Counted from the stretch's first letter, positions 8,640-17,227 are shown. The stretch: 20,464 bases of DNA from Ophiothrix spiculata (GCA_000969725.1 JXSR01S002292.1), one strand, 5' to 3'. Notes: a model not told the origin generated them from the sequence alone. A program made the numbers and translations.

Positions 8640-9075
8640 GCATATCCCCCCCCCCCCGGTATAACCTTATTTTAGCCCCTGGCAAATAACCCAAGGCCTC
8701 CCCTTATTTCTACCCCTGGGGGCCACTTACATTGATGGAAGGTACGGGTATGTGCCACCCTCAAGATCCCCTTTTCAAACCTCCTCTCCCGCTGCCCAAG
8801 ATGCCCATTTCAAGGTTACTTCAGTTCCGAAGACTCCACTTTTCAATGAAAATGGGCCAAAAGTGTATTTTTAAAGTTTTCAACCGCGATTTTTAGCTCC
8901 AGCAATCATAATTTTACAGGAAAAAAGCAGGTCCTGAGACCTCAATTTGGAGTTTTATAGACCCTAATTTTGACCCAAAAAAAACAGTTCCACAAGGCCC
9001 TAAGTTGAATATCTCGTGCGGCACATACCTATCAAAAAAAGTTGAGTACCCCCACCGGGTTTCTACCGCTGTTAT
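8640..9075. repeat. Interspersed repeat with partly inverted ends
   Basis: A 12-base C run (8646-8657) is followed by G/C-rich sequence containing ggtacgggtatgtgcc (about 8743). Near 9020 an inverted relative occurs (ggcacatacctatcaaaaaa then gagtaccccc). The interior (ggtcctgagacctcaatttg, gaccctaattttgacccaaa) has the look of a dispersed DNA element seen in multiple copies in invertebrate genomes. This reading is from general appearance only. No coding sequence is supported. Confidence 0.45.
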
Positions 9076-9100
9076 TAATTGCACACCCTCACTACCTTAC

Positions 9101-9193
9101 CTTAATTTCTTTCAGTTCTTTCTCGTGTTCTTCTTGTTTCTGTTCCTGTTCGATAACTTTCTCTTCTACATCTTTTTCTTTGGCAACGTCCTT
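9101..9193 (-). CDS. Coiled-coil exon, copy 1 of a duplicated pair
   Basis: A 93-nt, phase 0-0 exon encoding 31 residues that begin KDVAKEKDVEEKVIEQEQKQ and end ELKEIK. It has acceptor ttttacaacaacag and donor AAG|gtaaggtagt. It aligns with the 34-residue exon at 6567-6668 (shared VEEKV.E.E.KQEE.EKEL.EIK), and the splice-site flanks match too (aacag|AAGGA and AAG|gtaaggtag), so the exon and its intron edges appear to be a tandem duplication. Because both are symmetric (length divisible by 3), either could be skipped without frame loss, which leaves room for alternative splicing. The segment is predicted to extend the tail coiled coil. Confidence 0.8.
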
Positions 9194-9743
9194 CTGTTGT
9201 TGTAAAAAATAATTAATCAAAACAATTTTGCAGTGGCTATAAGAGTTATTGATTTTTGCAAAAAAATAAATTGTGCCCCTTACAACAAATACCACTAACT
9301 ATCAAGAGAGATTGTTCCCTGTAGTTTATTTTACTGTGCAAAGATTTGTTATACAGTAAACCAGTGAGTTTTCTGTCGATTTTTATGCCACTACCTCTTC
9401 GAAAGTGATGGAAAATGAGTCAAAGTGCCATTGAAACCGGACAATTTCTTCCTAAAATGCAACTTTTAAAATCAAAAGTTCACCCTATCTATGTACCCAG
9501 TAATAGGTATTCATTTGATATTCATATGAGGGAAGGAAGAATAAATTTACATATTCTGAACAAAGATACTTAGAAAGCACATCCAAGAAGACACAGCGGT
9601 TACAGATTTGTCCATATGGAGGCAAAATGCGGAGCAAAAATCCAATGCTTAACAAAGTTTTGAGATATGTGCTGAGCATCTAGATGCTCATTATTTTCTC
9701 AATATGTCATTATAACCCAAAATTGCTTGGAGTAATATCTTAC
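9194..9743 (-). other. Intron (550 bp), nothing recognised
   Basis: Donor gtaagatatt (9743) and acceptor caacaacag (9194) bound the intron. A 64-codon minus-strand frame at 9485-9679 is AT-rich, hydrophobic and without family likeness, so it is not called. A short inverted pair (ttactgtgcaaag/ttatacagtaaa) is seen near 9330-9360. Confidence 0.5.
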
Positions 9744-9808
9744 CTTTTCATCATTTATCTCCTCAGAATCTTCTTTACCAATAATTTCTTTATCCATTCC
9801 TTTGTCAT
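9744..9808 (-). CDS. Short acidic exon, GMDKEIIGKEDSEEINDEK
   Basis: A 65-nt exon with acceptor tctcaatcatacag and donor gtaagatatt. It begins with AT completing the Asp codon left by the upstream exon and ends in phase 0 at AAG. The product is DKGMDKEIIGKEDSEEINDE plus a final Lys, highly charged with no hydrophobic run. It continues the Lys/Glu-rich tail. The phase match to both neighbours is the main support, as the exon is too short for family recognition alone. Confidence 0.7.
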
Positions 9809-10435
9809 CTGTATGATTGAGAAAAAATACAACATTATGCTTGGTGATTTAGTTATATGCGCAAATATTCTAAATACCGTACATGCCAGTTTCGTTTCTA
9901 AACATAATATTTTTCTGAGGATTCAAACCATTATGGTTGTTGCCATGACACCGAAAATATCAAATATGTAATCTTGTCCTCGCTTATCATACTTGATAAG
10001 ATTCAACAACCAACTGATCAATTGATTACCCTGTTATTTTAGTTGAACTGACACATTAGGGGATAAAATGGTGGTCTTTCATTATCCCTTATTATTATAA
10101 CTTTCAGCATGTTTCTTCTAAGAGGTGGTTGATGGGCGATCTGGTTGATGGTGACAAAAATATGAGTTAAGAGCGAGTAGAAGCAAGTCGGTTGACGGTG
10201 ATACATCTTCTTCCATCAAGTTAACGTTTTTTTGAGTGAGTTGTCGGCGCTTTTTCATAGCAATAGAAACAGGTGAATTTATCGATCACCCACCAAATTG
10301 GTAGAGCACAAAATACAAATGATGGTCAACAATTTGATGGGTGACTAGTGGAAACACGCTAAATGTGGTTTGAATACCTTTGCAAACATGACACAAAAAC
10401 AACTTAAAATACTATTGAACTTTCATCAAACTGAC
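9809..10435 (-). other. Intron (627 bp) with one hairpin
   Basis: The donor gtcagtttga and the acceptor tcaatcatacag bound it. A hairpin occurs at 10284-10346 (gatcacccaccaaattg / caatttgatgggtgact), and nearby sequence repeats ggttgatggg motifs (10125-10150). No exon is seen. Confidence 0.5.
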
Positions 10436-10535
10436 CTTTGCCAATATCATCCTTCTCTTTATCTTCAACAACAGCCAATATCTTCTCTACTTCTTCAATC
10501 TTATCTCTGATTGCAGCCTCCTTGTCAACAACATC
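10436..10535 (-). CDS. Exon encoding acidic helix, EEVEKILAVVEDKE
   Basis: A 100-nt exon with acceptor atgttttacag and donor gtcagtttga, beginning in phase 0 and ending after one base of a split codon. It encodes DVVDKEAAIRDKIEEVEKIL followed by AVVEDKEKDDIGK. Regularly spaced Ile/Val/Leu between charged residues suggest an amphipathic helix or short coiled coil. The split Asp codon (G + AT) is completed by the next exon, which confirms the junction. The upstream intron holds a LINE 3' fragment and a MITE; the downstream intron is 627 bp. Function beyond a cytosolic tail segment cannot be read. Confidence 0.75.
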
Positions 10536-10607
10536 CTGTAAAACATAAATGTCAACTTGTGTTATAAACGGAAATAAGTTGGGAAATTTGGGAACCCAAA
10601 CAAAGTA

Positions 10608-11522
10608 TTTCAGTTCAGTTCAGTTCAGTTCATACAGTTTTATTTTCCTTAAAACAATATATACAAAGATTAAAAAATAAATTAAATCAAAACAAAGGGG
10701 GATATGATTGAAAGGCCAATTAGGCCAGATATAATCACAACCCATATTAAAGAAACAAAACACTGTTAAACACAAGACGAAACAATATAACAAAGCCATT
10801 GTGCTCCATGTCTAAATTACTGATAATTTAACAAGAGGTGACACTTCATTTGAGTACAAAAGTGTTTGACTGATTTTGAATTTATTTTGTTATCAATCGA
10901 TTTCCAAATAATAGGACCGACAGTTTTAATTGACTGATCCGAAAAAACTGTTTTATTCCTGGTAAGAGTAAAGTCATTACCATTTCTGGTGTAATATTCA
11001 TGCATATCATTATGTTTAGTAAAGAAGCTTTTGAAACTCTCCGGCAAATTTTTAAAACAATAATTGAACATGAAAGTACCTGATTCTAGTTTATAAGTAT
11101 CATAAACATTTAAAATGTTCAATTCTTTGAACAAGGGAGCAGAATGGCTTCTATAGTGGCTATTTGTGATTGATCTTACGGCCCATTTTTGAAGTTTGTA
11201 TATTTTATCTAAATAACTATGATATGTATTTCCCCAGACCAGGATATGTAGGGTAAAACAAGAGTACAGTACAGAGTATACAAAACTCGTTTAGGTACAA
11301 AATATTTTAATTTGTTGATGACACCAATATTCCGGGATATAGTTTTAGTAACTCCATCAATATGGTTTTTCCATGATAGATCCTCATCTACAGTGACACC
11401 AAGGAACTTAGTTGTTATCACTCTCTCTAATTTTGTAGTATTTGCCCTATTGATAAAAAAATTTGCCCATTTTAGAATAAAATGTTGATCTTTTGGAAAA
11501 ATTGGTATGGGATTACATTTAG
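10608..11522 (-). mobile_element. 5'-truncated non-LTR retrotransposon (Jockey/CR1-like), reverse-transcriptase C-terminus
   Basis: The minus strand encodes the conserved end of a LINE reverse-transcriptase protein: TTKFLGVTVDEDLSWKNHID, then VLYTLYCTLVLPY, LVWGNTYHSYLDKIYKLQKW, and SAPLFKELNILNVYDTYKLE through SIKTVGPIIWKSI, stopping at 10817. One frameshift near 11240 separates the two halves (YIS | LVWG). Upstream sequence to about 11522 still reads NPIPIFPKDQ-like codons. The 3' end carries a (GAACT)n tail (plus strand cagtt repeats at 10608-10631), typical of CR1/L2-type LINEs. The copy is dead and lies in an intron. Confidence 0.85.
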
Positions 11523-11751
11523 CTGGCTACTGGTTAGACAATCAATGTTATGAAAACATATGCATAACACACATACTCCGCTTATAAAACAAGATCATGT
11601 GGCCAATCCTTATGGGCTTATTCAAAACGTGTTTCCCATATCATGGAAACTTTAGGAGATCTACAGAGACAACATCCTTACTTTTTCAGAACAGTGCTTG
11701 ACTTTGAATGGGGCTGAGTTGCTGTCCCTGTGTTAGATGCAAAGGGAATAA

Positions 11752-12572
11752 GGCCAAAAAATTTTTTGGGTTGCCCTCCACCGACTGACCCTATTTTACA
11801 GCCCGACCCAAACTATTTTTATTAATTTCTTTTTTCTTAAAAATATGCAAAAACTTACCGGAAAATACAAAAAAACCATGTTAGAATTTTTGCTTTTTCT
11901 CAATATTCCGGTAACAGAATCGATGGTTTGATATTCATGTTACGGGTATTGCATTCGCATACATATAGATCGCAAGTTGGCACTTCCATCGGGATACTTT
12001 TGCTACAGCGTGAACATTGTCATTTACTACGCGGTTAATAATAGTTAACAAATACCAATATAATTCATGCTTTAATAAAATACGTAACGAAAGTATTAAA
12101 AGAAATGATTTTACTATTCAAAATAAAACACAAACACATGCAAACAATTTAAAAATAATAATAATAGGATTCTCATTGATTTGTTTTATTCAAATCGTCT
12201 TTTAAAAAGAAAATACCTTTTTTTCACGCAGTTATAAATAACAAAATTACATGAACTATACGGTCAGATGAAATTTCGTGCTGAAGACATTCCAATCATG
12301 GCGGCCCCCAGTGAACAGAAAAGTCGGGTTGGCTGTGCAAGTGAAATGTGGGTCTACATGCCTTCTTTCAACCCTCAAAACGTTCAGGATGTCACAATCA
12401 CTGCAAGAGGTATTTTGAATATTAAAAGATTATGTGATATGTTTGTGAGCCTGAGGTTGTCTCTTAGTACTAAATCTTGTACTTTCTGGTGGATGGGAGG
12501 GGGAAAAAAAAAACGACCGACCGACCCTCTCTGAAAAAAGCTGTGGAGGGTAACCAAACAATTTTTTTGGCC
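11752..12572. mobile_element. TIR transposon (821 bp) with an ATG exon-like insert
   Basis: The inverted ends ggccaaaaaattttttgggt...ccctccac and their complement at 12542-12572 match over about 31 positions with few differences, and taa flanks both sides (11749-11751, 12573-12575). A 3-bp TAA duplication suggests a PIF/Harbinger-like element. Near the right end is a gaccgaccgaccc tract. The interior from 12298 contains an apparent first exon (separate entry). It inserts in the intron between the exons at 12689-12750 and 10436-10535. Confidence 0.7.
12298..12409 (+). CDS. Putative captured first exon inside the TIR element
   Basis: ATGGCGGCCCCC, in a start-like context (aatcATGg), opens a 37-codon frame MAAPSEQKSRVGCASEMWVY then MPSFNPQNVQDVTITAR, ending at G|gtattttg, a GT donor. 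It is more GC- and CpG-rich and more protein-like than its AT-rich surroundings. It could be the first exon of the transposon's own ancestral gene, or a piece of a host gene picked up by the element. No second exon was found in the element, so it is unlikely to make a protein by itself here. The source gene is not recognised. Confidence 0.3.
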
Positions 12573-12688
12573 TAATGTGTGAATGATAAAACCAATATGA
12601 TTATTAAAAATACAATTGTGTTCAAAATGGCTGCAACTTCTTATAAAAAATAATGGATCTGGCCCACACCTTAATGATATATACTTAC

Positions 12689-12750
12689 TTTAATTGCCAC
12701 ATCATCAGGGGCATGAGGAATAGGTGGTTCCTGTCGTTTTTCATTCACCA
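12689..12750 (-). CDS. Exon with EPPIPHAP motif (first visible exon of the gene)
   Basis: A 62-nt exon with acceptor ctcttttttacag and donor gtaagtatat. It starts with two bases of a split codon (phase 1 upstream) and ends in phase 0. It encodes VNEKRQEPPIPHAPDDVAIK, a proline/histidine motif followed by an acidic stretch. The motif resembles the EPPVPH segment I remember from the cytosolic tail of SLC38A10, and is the main basis for that family suggestion. The preceding exon should end in phase 1 and was not located in the 7.7 kb to the right. The next intron is 2153 bp and contains a LINE fragment and a TIR element. Confidence 0.65.
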
Positions 12751-12778
12751 CTGTAAAAAAGAGCAGAAATTTAATAGG

Positions 12779-13149
12779 TTAACCCTTTGAACCCAACGAG
12801 ACGGTATACCGGCTCATGTGTGCATGTACCGTATACCCGATGATCCGGTTTACCGGCTTTTAGGTCATGTGTCAGAAACTTGATGCGTCTCAACAGGCAT
12901 GGCAAGTTTAAATTTTCAATGGTTTTATTTATATCTGAAGACATCAATAAGCTTTGAACCAATGGTTGATAGGTCATTTTGTTCTTATTTACTCGACAGT
13001 GGTGAAAAATTCCTCATATTTTCGTAAATTTGATCACAATTTTCAACAAATGTGGCTTCGTCCATAGACTACAACTACTGTAAAATTAAAAAGTAAAGCA
13101 AAGGGGATCAAAATCAAAGTAAGTTTATGGGCAGGGTTCGAAGGGTTAA
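12779..13149. mobile_element. piggyBac-type MITE, TTAA-flanked
   Basis: The left end ttaaccctttgaaccc (12779-12794) and the right end gggttcgaagggttaa (13134-13149) are inverted with one mismatch in 16. Both start at TTAA, the piggyBac target duplication, with CCC immediately inside. The 371-bp element has a minus-strand open frame of 68 codons that is not transposase-like. It sits next to the first visible exon, in the preceding intron. Confidence 0.75.
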
Positions 13150-13396
13150 AACTCAGCTATCAACTGCAGTGTAGAAAACATGCAACGAAATTCAAAAAGC
13201 CAAATATTGTCAGATGTGCATTATAAATACACCCAAAAAATGTCAAAGTCATCGTGAACTTCATTAAGCTTTTTGAAATATCTAGCGTCAATTTCCAAGA
13301 AAGAATTTCATGTGTATTAGAAAAATACACTCTCCCTGTGTTTACACAAAATGTCTAAGAAACCATAAATTGTGTGTTCAAAAAATTGAATATGCC

Positions 13397-13646
13397 AGTA
13401 CAAGAAAACCCCAAACTCCAATAGCTCCCTTCTGCAACTTATACAATGTAATTACAAAATATAAATGTATGTTGATTTTAAGCATACGAATCACTGAAAA
13501 TGCTTTCACATAATAAAAACATGCATTTCTATGTATATTCCTAGTGTTGCATTTGACCTGTAGTTGATTTTGATTATATATTGTTACATAATTGTTATAG
13601 TATATGTTGCAAAGGAGAGCTCATGGAGTTGGGGTTTTCTTGTACT
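13397..13646. mobile_element. Foldback element with about 43-bp arms
   Basis: The left arm (13397-13440, agtacaagaaaaccccaaac...) and the right arm (13605-13646, ...gttggggttttcttgtact) are inverted copies with a few mismatches, separated by about 165 bp of AT-rich sequence. No clear duplication is seen at the ends. Superfamily unknown. Confidence 0.6.
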
Positions 13647-13814
13647 AGCGTAATCAATTGTAAAAAAGAAACAATAACAAATTCTAGGAACTGTATTTGT
13701 ATAAAATGAAATAAAAAACCATCATGCACTCATCTAATCCCATTAAGACAGATAATATACAAACAGTGAATGTGATAGCTAGGCTACATGCAGAATAGGA
13801 CTTATCCACCCGCT

Positions 13815-15210
13815 ACAAACCTACATACCCAAGTGGAAGATTTGGAAAAAGTTTTCCACAGGGAAAGTTATATAGAATCAAATGAATTGGCTAACTGGGT
13901 ACTTCCTTTTGACATTGATACACCTGCTGAGAAAATTCAATCTAAATGTTTTTCCTGTGTAGTTGTCACAGTTTTAGTGTATAGCTGCAAAATGTTTTTC
14001 CAATTTTGAACTGGCTTGATGCATGTAACATAATTGCATATTTGCTATGGCACAGCGGTAGTTCCCTCGCCTAGCACCAATGATGTCCCGGGTTCGAGTC
14101 CCACGCTCGGCGCTTTATGTGCATTTGATTTTCAGTCCATGCCCGCTTCCGCAGGTTTTTCTCTGGGTATTTCGGCCTTCCTCCTGCATTCAAAACTGAA
14201 CTTAAAAAACATCTTGGAGCCCTGTTGTAGAAGATAAGCTTCCTTTAGTTTACTTTGTATACCAAGTACCAAGTTGGGTTTCCTTGGCGAAAGCCTAAAC
14301 AATTTTCATGATGAGTTGTTGCAACCACCACCACAGGGTATTAAATCTATAATTGACTTGCCGTGCTTGACAAAAATTTCCAAGCCCACACATATTTCCA
14401 CACTTTAAAATTTTTGACATCACACTTGCTGTGGCTGTTACAACAGACTCTCTGAAACCAGGTTAGAGAAGAGTTGGCCGGTTCATTTTGAATTTTTACT
14501 CCCCTGTGAAAGTTTTCATTTAAATCCTGCGCAAATGGATGAATATTTATTTCTAAGAGCTACCCAGTTAGCCAGTTCATTTTGAATTCATACTATACTT
14601 TGAAATTATGAAGTATGCAACTAGCAGCAGATTAACACACAAAAACCAATATGACCATACGGGGAAGTAAATTAGTCCATATTTCTCGAATCATAACAAT
14701 GTACCAAATCTTGCTGAATATTGAAATGAAAAGATTTTCAACGTTTATCCATGTGTTAGCAACAAAATTAACCAAAAAATAATACCAAAATCATGAACAA
14801 TTAATGTAAAAAAATATTAATATGCAGTGATTTGGTCTTAATCAATCATTACTAGTCTCTTACACAATACAAAACCACCAGTTGACAATTTGTTAGAATG
14901 AAAAAAATATGCTATGGGTCTTGTAACAGAGTCTGATTGCTTGTTGCATACTTGTCTCACTCTGTGGAAGACTTAATCTACATTTTGCACAGAGGGAATG
15001 TTGATTCTAATGGAGTTGCCATGTTGGTGAGTTCATTCTGCATCCATACTCCCACTGTGAAAGACATGTCCTACATCTTGCCTAGAGGGAGTGTAGGTTT
15101 CTTATAGAGTTTTTATTCTGGTCAGTTCATTTTTCATTAACACTCCCTCTGTTGAAGAATTGTTTATCATCTAAAGGGGGAGTATGAATCTTAAATGGAT
15201 TGGCTCAATG
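13815..15210. repeat. Scattered near-palindromic units of about 90 bp
   Basis: At least five related units are seen, near 13820-13910, 14465-14560, 14930-15015, 15026-15115 and 15116-15205. Typical features are gttcattttgaattcatact, then actccc.ctgtggaag, a loop, cagagggagtatg, and taaatggagttggc. Each can fold on itself. They look like copies of one small palindromic repeat family. The 73-codon plus-strand frame at 13788-14009 is a shadow of one of them. Between units the DNA is AT-rich, with nothing recognised at 14610-14920. Confidence 0.6.
14041..14340 (+). mobile_element. tRNA-derived SINE
   Basis: A pol III promoter is visible: box A tggcacagcgg (14048-14058) and a perfect box B ggttcgagtcc (14091-14101), about 32 bp apart. 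Downstream comes gcaggtttttctctgggtat followed by ttcggccttcctcctgca, a body motif of a type shared by several animal SINE superfamilies. The 3' limit is not clear; the sequence to about 14340 (gttgttgcaaccaccaccac) may be the tail. No target duplication was found. Confidence 0.75.
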
Positions 15211-15371
15211 TTTAAAAGAGAAGAAAAAACAAAATCTCTCTATGATAAAAAGCAATAATAGCCAAATGAAATGAAATATTCAGAATATTTTGATATAACA
15301 ATTAAAAGTAAAAGAAAAGATTTGTACTAATCTGAAAAACAAAACAAAAAAGAACAATAACCTAGGACTCT
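15211..15371. other. AT-rich spacer
   Basis: A-rich sequence with aaagaaaaaacaaaatc-type runs. No gene or repeat structure is supported. Confidence 0.5.
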
Positions 15372-15617
15372 TCCCTAAATTACCAAGCCTTCTTAGGAAT
15401 CATGCAGGAATCCTGGGTCTGTGAGCACACCAGAGGAGGTTTTTGAAACAAGATATCCTCCCTCCTTCCTACAGGATTCCTGTGTACTTCCTGCAGGATT
15501 TCTGTGTACTTCCTGCAGGATTTCTGTGTACTTCCTGCAGGATACCTGTGTACTTCCTGCAGGATTTCTGTGTACTTCCTACAGGATTCCTGTGTGCCTC
15601 AATTTAGGGCAGAGCCC
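15372..15617. mobile_element. Putative MITE carrying a minisatellite
   Basis: The inverted ends ggactcttccctaaatt and, at the right, the complement of aatttagggcagagccc match at about 14 of 17 positions. The central part is occupied by a 22-bp tandem repeat. No clear flanking duplication is seen, so the call as a transposon is tentative. Confidence 0.45.
15465..15596. repeat. 22-bp minisatellite, six copies
   Basis: Six head-to-tail units of cttcctgcaggatttctgtgta run with only a few substitutions (units start at 15465, 15487, 15509, 15531, 15553 and 15575). Each good unit contains the 10-bp palindrome tcctgcagga. The unit length is not divisible by three, so the open frame crossing it is incidental. 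Confidence 0.9.
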
Positions 15618-15806
15618 CAACACAAATATACAAACAAAATAATATAACATGAAAAGAATAGTAAAGTGTTCAGTAACATGAAGATGACAATTAAGAAATT
15701 CTATCTTGATGAGGTTGTTAATTTCTTATTTGAAGTCTTGTCCATATACAATAGGACATCAATAAATGAGATGAATTTGACAAACCTCAAATGAATACAA
15801 AACTTA

Positions 15807-16041
15807 CAATCTTTGCAAAAAGTTGTTGGAACACTTTAGTGCACACAACTGCAAAACTAAATCAATAAGTCCATTGAATAGCTGTTAACATATGCTACTT
15901 TTCCCTTCCCCCTTCCCCATCATTCAATGTTGCGACACCGAAATCACGCAGATTTCCAATGCCGCAACATTGAACGGGGGAGTGGGGGTACACTTACGCT
16001 TAAAATAAACACAGGTGTTCCAAGACTTTTTGCGAGGATTG
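15807..16041. mobile_element. Tc1/mariner-type MITE, relative of the one at 131-388
   Basis: The left end caatctttgcaaaaagttgt and the right end (complement caatcctcgcaaaaagtctt) are inverted. TA flanks both sides (15805-15806, 16042-16043). The 235-bp element has an internal hairpin with cccttcccc...tcaatgttgcg / gcaacattgaacggggg, matching the internal hairpin of the element at 131-388. Together the two define one family in this window. Confidence 0.8.
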
Positions 16042-16240
16042 TAGGTGCTTAAAATGATCGTTTCAGTCCATTTAATCTGTTTTTTGAATGGTGGGGTTCA
16101 TTGAACACATAGCAAGTATATTTAACGTATATTCAGCATGCTCTACACTTATCAACAGCTGAATGTACATTTTAAATGTTTTCCGTCGGGTAATTTAAAA
16201 TCGGTGTCACAATTTCTTGGATGATGTAAATAAATATCCA

Positions 16241-16746
16241 GGGTGTAGTTCCAATCGTCTACAATTATGCGACCGGTACCATGCAATTCATAGTCTTATG
16301 ATCAATTTTGTGCAAAATATTTTGTCTGAGACTTTAGTTATATGTAATTCAAACATTGATGAGCAGAGCCATGTGCTGTATAGTCTAGTTATATTATTGA
16401 GGTCATATACAAAGATGATATTTTATTAGCATATCGTGATGTTTGTTAAAATACATTTTGTAAATGTTTAAGGTTTGTCAAAATCCTTTTCATCCATCTA
16501 ACAATTTTAAATTGCTTTTGTTCCATTTGTAAAGTTGAATATCATTTTCAGTATGCAGGTAAACAAGAACACATCAAATTGTGAAAACATCAGGAGCTTT
16601 TAAGATTTGAAATTCCAGTCTATCGCTTTGAGTTTCTTTCTTTATTGAGGGTATAGTGCAAATCGTCTACAATGCGACCGGTACCATGCAATTCATAGTC
16701 ATATGATCAATTTTGTACGAGGACTTTTGGCAGAGACTTTAGTTAG
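16241..16746. repeat. Two direct copies of a ~100-bp sequence
   Basis: Copy 1 (16241-16342) and copy 2 (16648-16746) share aatcgtctacaat, tgcgaccggtaccatgcaat, tcatag and atgatcaattttgt, ending in agactttagtta. The 300 bp between them is AT-rich with nothing recognised. They may be the two ends of one unclassified element or a local duplication. Confidence 0.65.
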
Positions 16747-16902
16747 CGAAAGGGATCTCTTTGGTGAACATACACAATTATCATGTTATTGACTCAAGAT
16801 CATCCCTTTAAAAATCTTTACAAAGATTGACTTGACCAGGATCAAATCCAAGCTGCATTGGTGAAGGCTGACAAACTACTGCTATTGTTATTTTCCAATA
16901 AA

Positions 16903-17227
16903 GTTCTTGTCATAAAATTCCACTTACTATTTTTAGTAGTGATGTTTAATTTCACCTCCTAAACAGGAAGCTTTCTCAAACTGTACTGGCAGCCGATGAC
17001 ATCGTGAAGTTATGACGTCATCTTTAGATGACATCAAAATCAGCTGATCATACATGTGACTTAATTGGTAGGCCCCCTCATCTTCATTCATTAGCTTGAC
17101 GCTGTTCCTGTTCTTTCCTTTTCCGCTGATCCATATGGATTCTCTGCCAGTACAGTTTGAGAAAGCTTCCTGTTAGGAGGTGAAACGTCACTACTAAAAA
17201 TAGTAAGTAGAATTTTACTACAAGAAC
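16903..17227. mobile_element. Foldback element with 85-90-bp arms
   Basis: The left arm (16903-16992) and the right arm (17144-17227) are near-identical inverted copies, containing ttactatttttagtagtga, ttcacctcctaa, caggaagctttctcaaactg and tactggcag. The right arm is shorter by a few bases. The loop contains a palindromic tgatgacatcg/gacgtcatc stretch and a T/C-rich tract. Complementary arms this long imply recent origin or gene conversion. No target duplication beyond possible short matches is seen. Confidence 0.75.

Larger units (their letters stand above)
425..12750 (-). other. Partial minus-strand multi-exon gene, tail of an SLC38A10-like protein
   Basis: Seven exons on the minus strand are bounded by GT-AG splice sites and join in a consistent phase, giving about 320 residues of a hydrophilic, membrane-free tail. 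In order: EPPIPHAP motif exon, acidic exon with EEVEKILAVVED, short acidic exon, two duplicated coiled-coil exons, a 103-residue Glu/Lys/Gln coiled coil, and a Gln/Pro repeat exon. As I recall it, vertebrate SLC38A10 (SNAT10, an endomembrane-associated amino-acid transporter) has after its 11 membrane helices a very long cytosolic tail with a similar EPPVPH motif and a later KEQQVQQKR coiled coil. The name is an inference from this partial likeness. The transmembrane exons and start codon are not in the part I can read. Any other Glu/Gln-rich coiled-coil protein remains possible. Confidence 0.5.

Noticed and set aside
12771-12977. 68-codon minus-strand frame next to the first exon
   Set aside because: It lies inside the TTAA-flanked MITE and has no transposase likeness.
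13788-14009. Plus-strand frame reading HTQVEDLEKVFHRESYIESN
   Set aside because: It overlaps a near-palindromic repeat unit that recurs several times downstream without the frame.
14034-14237. 67-codon plus-strand frame
   Set aside because: It coincides with a tRNA-derived SINE with box A and box B.
15465-15596. CRISPR-like array
   Set aside because: Units are directly adjacent with no unique spacers, and the context is a eukaryotic genome.
15421-15642. Cys-containing repeat peptide CVLPAGFL on the plus strand
   Set aside because: The 22-bp repeat changes frame with each unit, so translation repeats only by accident across three units. No splice or start evidence.
16903-17227. Hammerhead ribozyme of a Penelope-like element
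   Set aside because: A gaaacgtc motif is present, but the ctgatga core partner is not found at the needed spacing.
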